In this document: piece by piece, positions 1 through 8,773 of the stretch
Layout of the letters: each line of letters begins with the position of its first letter
Numbering within the stretch: position 1 is the first letter of the stretch
Assembly: GCF_019334805.1 (NCBI RefSeq)
Contig: NZ_CP079822.1
Location: 1,240,001-1,304,000, forward strand
From: Rothia mucilaginosa
GTDB taxonomy: Bacteria; Actinomycetota; Actinomycetes; Actinomycetales; Micrococcaceae
Direction of reading: 5' to 3'
Length of the DNA stretch: 64,000 nucleotides
Notes under the pieces: model-generated
Seen by the model: only the letters and a program-made list of their open reading frames with translations
The model's database searches: none
Told to the model about the DNA's origin: nothing
Program-made: the position numbers and the translations under genes

Positions 1-1290
1 CTTTACGTCTCTCCGGTCGCACTGCTGACCACCGTCTTCCCCATCGTCACCCCGACCATTAACCGGTACAACCTCGATGGTGTACCCCTGATTCAGGTCA
101 TCCTTGCGGCATCCATTACCGTTCCTTGGCTCAGCCAGGCGGCCTGCCTGCCCCTGTACCGTGCTATCCAGATGGAGCACAAGAAGATTGCGGACGCCCG
201 CGAAGGCCTGCGTATTCACGCTGAAACCCTTGAGCATCAGCTCAAGCGCGCCGAAGCACGCGCCGTACGCGCACGCATGTCCGAGCCGCAGTTCCAGGAC
301 ATTACCGACCTGACCGCGTTCACCCGCAACTGGCTCTATCTCTTCTTCATGACCATGCCGCTGGTGCTGCTCTTCGCAATTCCGGTCGCCCTCGTTCTTC
401 ACTGGAGCCCGACTGCATTTGGTGCGTTCTTTGTCCTGGGTGTTCTCAACATTGCGTTCGCGCAGCTGCTGGTCATCCCGAACCTCGCGAAGAACCGCAT
501 TATCTGGTTTATCGCGTGGCTTGGCTACACTCTTGCCCTGTACTTCTTCCCCGTCATCTGGTTCCTGCCGCCGCTGGTTGGTTCGCTCATCCTGCTGGTG
601 AGCCTCGGCAAGGACCTGGTGCACCTGCTGCACTTCGCACGCATCCCGATTAAGGACATTGCGCTCGACGCCTTGCGCGGCTTCTTCACCGGCTCCATCA
701 TCTGGGCTGATAAGTACATGCTCTTCCTGGTTACCGGCGGCGAGATCAACGTCGTGGCAATCTACCTGAGCCTGATTCCCTGCGTTATCGCTTACAACTA
801 CTTCTTCGTGGTGGAGGCAGACCGCGTCAACGCAAGCATCCAGCACCTGTGGACCATCTTCGACCGCCTGCCCTACAAAGGCGTTCAGGAGGAGTCCTCC
901 AAGGCTCTGCGCACCTCCAACCACGCTATCCGCAACTCCCTGATGATTTACATCGCCAGCGCTATCGTTACCGGCATCCTGATGTTCATCTTCCTGCCGC
1001 AGTCCTACCCGCTGGCGCTCTCCGGCCTGGTCGTGGCGTTCCTCTTCGTTGCAGTGGCACTGCTGATCTACCAGATTGAGTACATGACCATGTACGTCAC
1101 TGTGCAGCTGCTCTCCGCGGCGCACCTGGTGCTGCTCTTCATCTCCTTCATGATTCTGCCCAACGAGACCGGCTACCTGCCCATCATCGTGGGCGAGGCT
1201 GTGCTCGCCTTCGCCTGCTACCGCGTCTACCGTCAGGCGTGGGCAGCCCCCGAGTACTCCCTCTTCTGGCGTCGAGCCCTCGCCTGGTAA
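1..1290 (+). CDS. pelG: PelG-like exopolysaccharide Pel transporter (5' end outside window)
   Basis: The frame is open from base 1 and ends at TAA 1288-1290, giving 429 visible residues of a protein whose start lies before the window. It is strongly hydrophobic with around ten membrane segments, as expected for PelG, the MATE/MOP-like inner-membrane protein that works with PelF in Pel polysaccharide synthesis and export. Family PelG proteins are about 450 residues, so little is missing. The next gene is a clear PelF, which supports the call more than any single motif does. The gap to pelF is 33 nt, so the two are probably co-transcribed. An internal ATG at 172 is not the true start, because well-formed membrane protein sequence continues upstream of it. 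Confidence 0.85.
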   Translation, partial: LYVSPVALLTTVFPIVTPTINRYNLDGVPLIQVILAASITVPWLSQAACLPLYRAIQMEHKKIADAREGLRIHAETLEHQLKRAEARAVRARMSEPQFQDITDLTAFTRNWLYLFFMTMPLVLLFAIPVALVLHWSPTAFGAFFVLGVLNIAFAQLLVIPNLAKNRIIWFIAWLGYTLALYFFPVIWFLPPLVGSLILLVSLGKDLVHLLHFARIPIKDIALDALRGFFTGSIIWADKYMLFLVTGGEINVVAIYLSLIPCVIAYNYFFVVEADRVNASIQHLWTIFDRLPYKGVQEESSKALRTSNHAIRNSLMIYIASAIVTGILMFIFLPQSYPLALSGLVVAFLFVAVALLIYQIEYMTMYVTVQLLSAAHLVLLFISFMILPNETGYLPIIVGEAVLAFACYRVYRQAWAAPEYSLFWRRALAW

Positions 1291-1323
1291 GAACCGCACG
1301 GTCCGCGAAAGATACATACGACA

Positions 1324-3039
1324 ATGACTGAACAGATGTACCGAAACCACTACGCGCCGCTGCAGCTTCCGGCTCCCGGCCCCCACTACAGCGACTCCGA
1401 ATACCCGGACGTTGACGTCGCCATCATCATGGAATCCACCTACCCCTACCTCAAGGGTGGTGTGTCCGCGGTGGTGCACGATATTGTCTGCGAAAACCCG
1501 GATCTGACCTACGGCATTATTCACATCGCCTGGGATAAGAACTCCCCCCACGAAGACCTCTACGGCATGCCCGAGAACGTCAAGTGGGTCAAGGTGCTGT
1601 ACCTGAGCCTGGAAGTCAACCGTGAGGCCTTCGCGGAAGCCTGCGATCCCTCCGCACTGCGCATGAACTTTGCGGAGCGTCAGGCACTCACCAACCGCCT
1701 CATGGACGGCTTCAGCGCCCTCATCGCCGGCGACGTGAACCCCCTCTGGAAGCTCTACGACGAGGGCATCAACCCCGCAACCCGCAGCTACAACCTCTTC
1801 GGCCTCTTCGGAACCCGCGAGTTCATGCAGGCGATTGCGGGTCTGGGCTTCTTCTCCGAGGTGCCCTTCGGTGAGCTCTTCTGGAAGGTGCGCGACTTCG
1901 TCTCCATCCTCTTTGCAATCCTGCACGAGCGGATGCCGCACGCCCGCGTCTACCACGCCCACACCACCGGCTACGCGGCACTCATCGCCGCCGCCGCCGC
2001 ACGTGACCACGGCACCAGCTTCTTGCTGACCGAGCACAACCTCTACATTCGCGACACCGTGAACACCAAGCTCGAACGCAACATGGCGAAGCCCGTCACC
2101 ACCGACTACGCCTTCCTCAACGAGGAGCGTGAGCACCCCGGCCTGGGCCCGGTCACCCTCGACGAGCGTGCCTGGTCCGTCTGGTTCGTCGAAATGGGAC
2201 GCTTCTGCTACCCCAGCGCCGACATGGCAACCTACCTGTACCCCAAGGCTCTGGAAGAGGCACGCGGTATTGGCACGCCCATCGACCAGATGAACGAGGG
2301 CGAGAAGGACCGCGCGATCATTCTGCCCAACGGTATGCTCATCGAGTCCGTGGCGGAAGCCTACTACGCCCGCCAGGCGGCGCGTGCCCGCATCCTCGCT
2401 GAGGGTCGCGGCCACGTGTGGCGCTTCGTGTTCATCGCCCGCGTGGTGCCCATTAAGGGCCTGACCGACCTGATTCGCTCCCTCGCGGTGCTGCGCGATC
2501 AGGGCCTGGTGAACTTCCACCTGGACGTGCTCGGTCCCAAGGACCACCTGCCCGAGTACTACGAGCTGTGCCTGCGCACCATCGAAGAGCTCAACATGGG
2601 CGAGTACATCACCTTCCACGGCACCGTGAACGTGCGTGCGATGCTCGACCGCTTCGACCTGCTGCTTATGCCCAGCTACAATGAGGGTCAGCCGATTGTG
2701 GCGCTCGAGGCGATGGCTGCGTCCATCCCGCTGGTCAGCACCGACGTGGGCGGTATGTCCCAGCTCATCGACGATGTGCTGGTCGCCCCCGACGGCCACG
2801 AAATCGGTAACTGCGGTATCTTGACCATCCCCGGCGATATTCACGGCTTCGCGGCGGCGCTGCGCACCCTCATGGAGGAGCCCAGCATCTACGAACGCTA
2901 CTGTGTGAACGCCTACGACCGTATCGTCAGCTTCTTCCAGCTGCGACTGGTCATGGACCGCTACAACACGATCTACCGCGAGCTGGGCAAGCTGCCCCCT
3001 CGCGCCCCCGAATTCGACCCGGAGTACGATGGCGAATAA
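1324..3039 (+). CDS. pelF: GT4-family glycosyltransferase PelF
   Basis: 571 residues. The N-terminus carries the PelF/DUF3492 hallmark IIMESTYPYLKGGVSAVVHD near residues 35-54, and the C-terminal GT-B half has the nucleotide-sugar motif EGQPIVALEAMAASIPLVS. PelF is the cytosolic glycosyltransferase that polymerises the cationic GalNAc-rich Pel polysaccharide, using UDP-sugars, and acts with PelG at the membrane. Length fits the family (about 500-570). The stop codon overlaps the start of the next gene by 11 nt, which indicates tight translational coupling. The upstream Pel genes (PelD, PelE, PelA-type) are not in the window. Confidence 0.92.
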   Translation: MTEQMYRNHYAPLQLPAPGPHYSDSEYPDVDVAIIMESTYPYLKGGVSAVVHDIVCENPDLTYGIIHIAWDKNSPHEDLYGMPENVKWVKVLYLSLEVNREAFAEACDPSALRMNFAERQALTNRLMDGFSALIAGDVNPLWKLYDEGINPATRSYNLFGLFGTREFMQAIAGLGFFSEVPFGELFWKVRDFVSILFAILHERMPHARVYHAHTTGYAALIAAAAARDHGTSFLLTEHNLYIRDTVNTKLERNMAKPVTTDYAFLNEEREHPGLGPVTLDERAWSVWFVEMGRFCYPSADMATYLYPKALEEARGIGTPIDQMNEGEKDRAIILPNGMLIESVAEAYYARQAARARILAEGRGHVWRFVFIARVVPIKGLTDLIRSLAVLRDQGLVNFHLDVLGPKDHLPEYYELCLRTIEELNMGEYITFHGTVNVRAMLDRFDLLLMPSYNEGQPIVALEAMAASIPLVSTDVGGMSQLIDDVLVAPDGHEIGNCGILTIPGDIHGFAAALRTLMEEPSIYERYCVNAYDRIVSFFQLRLVMDRYNTIYRELGKLPPRAPEFDPEYDGE

Positions 3040-4225
3040 ACTCACCCGCTTGGGCGGACCCGGCAAATTTGGTGCCTGGGTCCGCTACGGCGGTAAGCCC
3101 ATTACCCAGCAGCAGCTCGATTTTGCGGTCAAGAACTACTCTGTCGCAATCCTGCAGCCCTGGGAACTGGACGCGGCACGCTATCTGAAGAAGCGTGCAC
3201 CTCAAATGGTGGTGCTGGCGTACAAGTGCCTGTCCTCCACCCGCTCTTATGAGCCCGGCCCGATCTATTCTTCGGGTGTCTCTTACCCGCTGGCGCAGTC
3301 GATGGCGAACTCCGGTAAGGATTTCTTCGCCCACCGCCTCAACGGTGACCGTATCGAGTGGAAGGGCTACCCCAAGCACTTCCAGATGCAGGTGTGGAAC
3401 GCCGACTATCGTTGGCACTGGGTGGACGCTGTGGTGCGCGAAATGCGCGACTCACCCTTTGACGGGGTCATGGCTGATAACGATGTGGAGAACGATTACT
3501 ACGGTCTGGACCTGCCCATCCAGGGCGTGGAGTCCATGACGAAGATCCGTGAGCACCTGGATTTTCTGGTTGCGTACGCCGGTATTGAGCTGAATAAGAT
3601 TGGCAAGATTCTGGTGCCCAATATTGCTGAGTCTCGTCTGCGTTACGGCAAGTGGGAGCGTCACAGCGCCTACGGTGGCGGCTTTGAGGAGGTGTGGCTC
3701 GGCTGGGGTCCGAACGACTACCTGTCTTCGCCTTACGCCGTGATGCAGGGCCGCGAGATTGCGAACGGCTCGGCGGGCGACGTGAACCTGGGTACTACTT
3801 TTGCGGGTTTGGGTGGCCGTAGCGCCGCCTCGCAGAAGAAGGTGACGATTCTGCGCACCCCGCTCAGCGACCGTAAGGCTCCGATTACCGGCACGGATGA
3901 GAATTTCCTCTACGGTTTGGCGGGCTTCTGGGTGTTCGGTGGAGGTGCCTTCACCGGCATCAGTGCAACCCACCACGACGCCTACGACGAGATCCCGCAC
4001 GCCCCGGAGCTCTCCTACGACCTGGGAGATCCGGTCGGCGGTATTATCGCTCAGAAGACCGCTCAGACTCGTGCCTTTACTCGTGGTTGGGCTGCTCTGA
4101 ACACCGGCTCGAAGGATGTGACCGTGACGGTTCCCTCTAATCTGGTGGATGCGGCAAACCGCCCGGTGCCCTCGAGCTTCATGCTACGGGCGCATCAGGG
4201 TGTGGTGTACCGCCGTAAGGCGTAA
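3029..4225 (+). CDS. GHL15-like putative glycoside hydrolase in the Pel operon
   Basis: 398 residues, starting at an ATG inside the pelF stop region with GGAG just upstream. The fold markers resemble the hypothetical glycosyl hydrolase family 15 (GHL15): a TIM-barrel-like layout with WELDAARYLKKR early, QVWNADYRWHWVD mid-protein and an acidic cluster DGVMADNDVEND near residue 150 that is the likely catalytic region. No signal peptide or membrane anchor is visible. By position it may replace the hydrolase part of PelA, trimming or processing Pel. That role is inferred from the overlap with pelF and not from a proven activity. Family assignment is moderate, presence of the gene is certain. Confidence 0.75.
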   Translation: MANKLTRLGGPGKFGAWVRYGGKPITQQQLDFAVKNYSVAILQPWELDAARYLKKRAPQMVVLAYKCLSSTRSYEPGPIYSSGVSYPLAQSMANSGKDFFAHRLNGDRIEWKGYPKHFQMQVWNADYRWHWVDAVVREMRDSPFDGVMADNDVENDYYGLDLPIQGVESMTKIREHLDFLVAYAGIELNKIGKILVPNIAESRLRYGKWERHSAYGGGFEEVWLGWGPNDYLSSPYAVMQGREIANGSAGDVNLGTTFAGLGGRSAASQKKVTILRTPLSDRKAPITGTDENFLYGLAGFWVFGGGAFTGISATHHDAYDEIPHAPELSYDLGDPVGGIIAQKTAQTRAFTRGWAALNTGSKDVTVTVPSNLVDAANRPVPSSFMLRAHQGVVYRRKA

Positions 4226-4290
4226 TTTACCGCTCACGTAGTTCTTCGGAGCCTCTGTGCGGCACCGCTTATTTGCGTATATAACCTCAT

Positions 4291-4345
4291 AAACAAACCC
4301 ACCGGCAATATAACCAATTGGCTATATGTACCGGTGGGTTTGTTA
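4291..4345. terminator. Bidirectional terminator between the Pel operon and gap
   Basis: A long inverted repeat (AACAAACCCACCGG with its complement CCGGTGGGTTTGTT, plus inner TATA pairing) sits between two convergent genes and is A/T-flanked on both sides, so it can stop transcription from either direction. Confidence 0.8.
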
Positions 4346-4372
4346 TATGTGTGCTAGATGAGCTGGGGTAGC

Positions 4373-5809
4373 TTACTTAGCAGGGTAGGAGGGGACGTCG
4401 TAGCCGCCCATACGCTCCAGAACGCGAATCACCTGGCAGGAGTAACCGAACTCGTTGTCGTACCAGACGTAGACAATTGCGGAGTCATCGGTCACCACGG
4501 TAGCCAGCGAGTCCACAACACCTGCGGTGCGGGAACCCACGAAGTCGGTGGAAACAGCCTCGGGGGAATCCGAGTAGCCCACCTGGCGGCGCAGCTCGCC
4601 GTCGATGGACTCGCGGCGGAACAGCTCGTTCAGCTCCTCAGCGGAACCTGCGGGCTTGGTCAGCTTCACGTTCAGGATTGCCATGGAGACGTCCGGGGTG
4701 GGAACGCGGATAGCGTTACCGGTCAGCTTGCCTTCCAGCTGCGGCAGAGCCTTAGAAACAGCCTTTGCAGCACCGGTCTCGGTGATGACCATGTTCAGCA
4801 CAGCGGAGCGACCGCGGCGGTCACCCTTGTGGAAGTTGTCAATCAGGTTCTGATCGTTGGTGAATGCGTGAACGGTCTCAACGTGGCCGCGCTCAACACC
4901 GTATGCGTCATCCAGAACCTTCAGTGCCGGAGTAATCGCGTTGGTGGTGCAGGATGCTGCGGAGAGGATCTTGTCCTCATCGGTGATGACGTTGTCGTTC
5001 ACGCCGAACACGATGTTCTTCATGTCGCCCTTACCGGGAGCGGTCAGCAGAACACGAGAAATGCCGGGGCGGTTCAGGTGCTGCTCAAGGCCCGGAACGT
5101 CGCGCCAGCGGCCGGTGTTGTCCACCAGCAGAGCGTCGTTGATGCCGTACTCGGTGTAGTCAACGGTGGTCGGGTCGGAGGAGTAAATGAAGCGAACCGG
5201 AACACCGTTAGCGATGATGGTGCTGTTCTCTTCGTCTACCTCAATAACGCCCTTGAAGGGGCCGTGAACCGAGTCGCGCTCCAGCAGGGATGCACGCTTG
5301 ACCAGGTCCTTGTCACCATTCTTACGCACCACAACAGCGCGCAGGTTCAGGCCAGAACCCAGCGGCGAGGAGGAACGCTCCAGCAGAATACGAGCCAGCA
5401 GGCGACCAATACGACCGAAGCCGTACAGCACAACGTCCTGCTCCTTGGGCTGGTCGCCCTGGTGGTTCACGGAGGAACCCAGCTGCTCGGGCAGCCACAT
5501 GGACAGCTCGGGGGAGCCAGCCTCACGGTGAGCCTTGTGCAGAGCAGCAATGTTAATCGAGCATGCACCCAGGTTCAGCTCAGCCAGAGCGCGAACCAGC
5601 TCCAGGGTGTGTGCGGGGTTCAGAGGTGCACCATCAATGTGGGATACGAAATCGTGCAGCTTCAGCAGCTCAATGACAGACTTGTTGACCAGGCTACGGC
5701 CGTGAATGCTCAGCACCACACCGTTCTCGCGGTGCAGCTTACCGATGAGGGGGATCAGCTCCTCTGCGGTAGCCTCACGGTTAACCCAGGTAGCGGTTGC
5801 AGTCGTCAC
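4373..5809 (-). CDS. gap: Glyceraldehyde-3-phosphate dehydrogenase, long form
   Basis: 478 residues from a GTG at 5809, preceded by AGGAAGAAGG. A farther upstream start at 5869 would add 20 residues without a ribosome site. The nucleotide-binding loop is VVLYGFGRIGRLLARILLE near residue 125, and the catalytic cysteine is in SAASCTTNAITP. The extra N-terminal domain of about 120 residues is typical of the actinobacterial GapB/long-form GAPDH, which oxidises or regenerates glyceraldehyde-3-phosphate with NAD(P). A classical 335-residue GapA is not in the window. The gene is monocistronic, between a bidirectional terminator and its own promoter region. Confidence 0.93.
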   Translation of the reverse strand: MTTATATWVNREATAEELIPLIGKLHRENGVVLSIHGRSLVNKSVIELLKLHDFVSHIDGAPLNPAHTLELVRALAELNLGACSINIAALHKAHREAGSPELSMWLPEQLGSSVNHQGDQPKEQDVVLYGFGRIGRLLARILLERSSSPLGSGLNLRAVVVRKNGDKDLVKRASLLERDSVHGPFKGVIEVDEENSTIIANGVPVRFIYSSDPTTVDYTEYGINDALLVDNTGRWRDVPGLEQHLNRPGISRVLLTAPGKGDMKNIVFGVNDNVITDEDKILSAASCTTNAITPALKVLDDAYGVERGHVETVHAFTNDQNLIDNFHKGDRRGRSAVLNMVITETGAAKAVSKALPQLEGKLTGNAIRVPTPDVSMAILNVKLTKPAGSAEELNELFRRESIDGELRRQVGYSDSPEAVSTDFVGSRTAGVVDSLATVVTDDSAIVYVWYDNEFGYSCQVIRVLERMGGYDVPSYPAK

Positions 5810-6098
5810 GTATGACCTTCTTCCTAACTTCGTCGTTGGAGGGTAGGCGCGACGGTGCTGTCGCGTCAATACCGTGCCGGGCGTTAAAGACCCGGCGTCG
5901 GTTTAAGTCTAACCCGTGCGAACCCCTCTAGAGCCTCAAAATCAGCGATATTGAGGCTAAAAGTCAGAAGAGGTAAAAGTCAGTTCCTGCACCCGCCCGG
6001 CAAGCCAACACAAGCCCTCAAAAGGAAAAGTAAAACCACTTCAAATACCCACAAAAACACACCCCACGACATGGGAAAACATAGGTAAAATTGAAACC

Positions 6099-7034
6099 AT
6101 GTTGACTGTAATCGGTGAAGCACTCGTAGACGTCGTCCACCAGCACGACGGAGAAACCCGCGCCTACCCCGGCGGATCGCCCATGAACGTAGCCGTCGGT
6201 GCACGCCGCCTCGGCCACCCCACCAACTTCGTCGGCCACTACGGCCCCGACGCCTACGGCAAGAGCATTGACGCACACCTGGAAGCATCCCAGGTGACCC
6301 TGCCCTTCGAACACAGTGCTGAACGCACCTCCGTCGCCCAGGCAACCATCGGTGCCGACGGCGCGGCAGAGTACGAATTCGACATCACCTGGTCCCTCGA
6401 ATCCGTCGCCGAGAAGCTCACCGAACTGGCACGCACCTCCGATGCAGTCCACACCGGATCCATCGCCGCCATGCTCGAACCCGGCGCGCACGTGGTCGCC
6501 GCAGCCTTCGAAGCCGCCCGCGACAGCGCCCTGCTCAGCTACGACCCGAACTGCCGCCCCACCCTCATCCACAACGTCGACGAGGGCCGCGCCTGGGCTG
6601 AAAAGTTCGTGTCCCTCTCCACCGTCGTCAAGGCATCTGACGAGGACCTGCAGTGGCTCTACCCCGACCGCTCCCTCGACGACACCGCACGCGCATGGCT
6701 TGACCTCGGCGCCGAGCTGATGGTCATCACCCGCGGCGAGGACGGCCCCATCGCCTACAGCAAGAAGTACCCCGAGGGCATCAGCCAGCCCGCACACCGC
6801 GTTGAGGTTGCGGACACCGTCGGCGCCGGCGACTCCCTCATGGCGGCACTCATCGCGGGTCTGCTCGACCGCGGTATCGCCGGCGCTGAGGCGCGCACCA
6901 AGGTCGCCGCACTGACCGCCGAAGACATCGCCGACCTGCTGCGTTTCTCCGCAACCGCAGCCGGCATCACCGTTTCCCGCGCGGGCGCTAACCCGCCCAC
7001 CCGCGAAGAACTCGACGCCGTACTCAACGGCTAA
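6099..7034 (+). CDS. PfkB-family sugar kinase, probably fructokinase
   Basis: 311 residues. The N-terminal signature YPGGSPMNVAVGARRLG and the C-terminal signature DTVGAGDSLMAALIAGLLD, with the catalytic Asp in GAGD, define the ribokinase/PfkB family. The N-terminal pattern is most like fructokinases (ScrK type), which phosphorylate fructose with ATP. The substrate is inferred. The -10 box TAAAAT (6086-6091) lies 7 nt before the ATG and no Shine-Dalgarno sequence is present, so the message is probably leaderless. Confidence 0.85.
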   Translation: MLTVIGEALVDVVHQHDGETRAYPGGSPMNVAVGARRLGHPTNFVGHYGPDAYGKSIDAHLEASQVTLPFEHSAERTSVAQATIGADGAAEYEFDITWSLESVAEKLTELARTSDAVHTGSIAAMLEPGAHVVAAAFEAARDSALLSYDPNCRPTLIHNVDEGRAWAEKFVSLSTVVKASDEDLQWLYPDRSLDDTARAWLDLGAELMVITRGEDGPIAYSKKYPEGISQPAHRVEVADTVGAGDSLMAALIAGLLDRGIAGAEARTKVAALTAEDIADLLRFSATAAGITVSRAGANPPTREELDAVLNG

Positions 7035-7117
7035 ATAATCTACGCCTCGCCGGCGGATAGCTCACTCTGTCCGCCGGCGTCGCCATATCCACCCGCACCC
7101 CACCATTGAGGAACATC

Positions 7118-7663
7118 ATGACCAACATCGGCACCGCACCCCTGCCCCGCGAACCCTACGCGGGCCTGCCCGAACTGCCCGAATTCACCCTGACCTCCAC
7201 CGACATTCAGGACGGCGGCACCGCACCCGAATGGATGCGCTCCGCCCTCTTCGGCGTGGCAGGCGGTCAGGACCGCTCCCCGCAGCTGTCCTGGAACGGC
7301 TTCCCCGAGGGCACCAAGTCCTTCGTGCTGACCTGCTTCGACCCGGATGCGCCGGTCCCCAGCGGCTTCTGGCACTGGACTGTCTCCAATATTCCCGCCA
7401 ACGTGACCAGCATTGACACCGGCGCTGATGCACCCGCCGGCGCCCTGACGCACCGCAACGACGCCGGTGTGGCGGGCTTCCTGGGGGCTGCCCCTCCGGC
7501 TGGTCACGGCCCGCACCGCTACATCTTCTGCGTCACCGCCGTGGACGTGGAGAAGCTCGACATTGACGAGAACGCCAGCCCCGCCGTCGTGAACTTTAAC
7601 CTGCTCGGCCACGGTTTGGGTCGCGCGTTCCTGACCGTCACCTACGCGGAACCGGCGGCATAG
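7118..7663 (+). CDS. YbhB/YbcL-type PEBP (Raf kinase inhibitor-like) protein
   Basis: 181 residues from ATG 7118, preceded by GAGG at 7108-7111. A TTG at 7106 is less likely. It carries the PEBP ligand-site sequence DPDAPVPSGFWHW and the second conserved segment GPHRYIFCVTAVD. Bacterial PEBP proteins are small cytosolic ligand-binding proteins of uncertain role. It lies 83 nt after the sugar kinase and may be read from the same message. Confidence 0.88.
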   Translation: MTNIGTAPLPREPYAGLPELPEFTLTSTDIQDGGTAPEWMRSALFGVAGGQDRSPQLSWNGFPEGTKSFVLTCFDPDAPVPSGFWHWTVSNIPANVTSIDTGADAPAGALTHRNDAGVAGFLGAAPPAGHGPHRYIFCVTAVDVEKLDIDENASPAVVNFNLLGHGLGRAFLTVTYAEPAA

Positions 7664-7765
7664 CGGCACACCGGCTCGCTGGCACAGTCTAACGAGCCCC
7701 GCGCCCTAACCAGCCCTGCACCCTGCCCAGCACCGATACACCCCACCACTGAAGGCAAACACTGC

Positions 7766-8578
7766 ATGATTAAACTCATCGCCAGCGACCTGGATGGCAC
7801 CCTCATCGGGCACGATTTCCGGTTCCGTCCGCGGACCCTGCGCGCCCTTGAGGCTGCCCGCGCCGCCGGGATCGATATCGTCTTCGTTACCGGCCGCCCG
7901 AGCCGCTGGCTCACGCCCCTACGCGAGCAGACCGACTTTGACTCCTACGCCATCTGCTCTAACGGTGCCGTGGTGTACCACCTGGGCGCGAACGAGGTAG
8001 AAGAGATCAACGGCGCAGATCCCGCGGTGATTGCCCGCACCCACGAGCTGCTGGAGCCCATGTTCCCCGACGCCACCTACACCCTGGAAACCGTAGACAC
8101 CGTCTATATTCAGGGGCCTCACGACGGCGGTGAGGTGCTTGAGGGCGCCCGCGTTATTGAGTCGAGTATTGCTGATTCCCTGGAACGAATTGGCTCAACC
8201 CCGGTCATTAAGTACCTGATCCGTGTGCCCGGCATGGACCCGGATATTCTGCAGGCGCGCGTGCATCAGGCGGTGGGTTCGCTGGTGTCGGTGACCCGCG
8301 GCGTAGTTGGTGAACCGCTCGTTGAGATGGGTTCTAAGACTGTGAATAAGGGGCGGATCTTGGAGAAGTTCGCGGCACGCCACGGCATTGAGGCGCACGA
8401 GGTGATGGCGTTTGGTGACATGCCGAATGACGCTGAGATGCTTTGCTGGGCGGGGGAGGGCTTCGCCATGGCGTCGGGTCAGCCGGCACTCATTGCGAAG
8501 GTGGGGCGCACCTGCCCGTCCTTCCACGAGGACGGTGTGGCGCAGACGATTGAGGCGATGCTCGCCGAACGGTCCTAG
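7766..8578 (+). CDS. Cof-type HAD-IIB family phosphatase
   Basis: 270 residues. Motif I is DLDGT at residues 8-12 (nucleophile Asp8), motif II is VFVTGRPS, and motif IV is FGDMPNDAEML, the Cof/HAD-IIB pattern with a C2 cap. Such enzymes hydrolyse phosphate from sugar phosphates or cofactors. The exact substrate cannot be read from sequence. The gene follows the kinase and PEBP gene in the same direction and starts 102 nt after the latter. Confidence 0.88.
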   Translation: MIKLIASDLDGTLIGHDFRFRPRTLRALEAARAAGIDIVFVTGRPSRWLTPLREQTDFDSYAICSNGAVVYHLGANEVEEINGADPAVIARTHELLEPMFPDATYTLETVDTVYIQGPHDGGEVLEGARVIESSIADSLERIGSTPVIKYLIRVPGMDPDILQARVHQAVGSLVSVTRGVVGEPLVEMGSKTVNKGRILEKFAARHGIEAHEVMAFGDMPNDAEMLCWAGEGFAMASGQPALIAKVGRTCPSFHEDGVAQTIEAMLAERS

Positions 8579-8664
8579 GTGCCTAGCACTAGCTATCCAG
8601 CACGAGCCCTCCGGTGCTAGCTATCCAGCGCTAGCGGCTGGGTCAGCCTCCGCAGACATAACTT

Positions 8665-8766
8665 AGACATAAACTTTTATGTCTACACATAAAAAATTTG
8701 AGTCTAGACATAAAAATTCATGTCTAGACTCAAATTTTTGTGTCTGATTTGTGTCTAGACTAAAAT
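8665..8766 (+). promoter_or_regulatory. Multi-site palindromic operator with overlapping -10 box
   Basis: The region holds a 20-nt palindrome (AGACATAAA-CT-TTTATGTCT, 8665-8684) and a perfect 18-bp inverted repeat (8694-8711 and 8720-8737, 8-nt spacer) whose arms contain TGTCTAGAC. A further GTGTCTAGAC runs directly into the -10 box TAAAAT (8761-8766), 7 nt before the start codon. The arrangement predicts tight repression, probably by the downstream gene product. Confidence 0.8.
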
Positions 8767-8773
8767 TTTTTGT

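Noticed and set aside
4358..5815. 485-codon plus-strand open frame
   Set aside because: Antisense to gap, which has intact GAPDH motifs and a good start.
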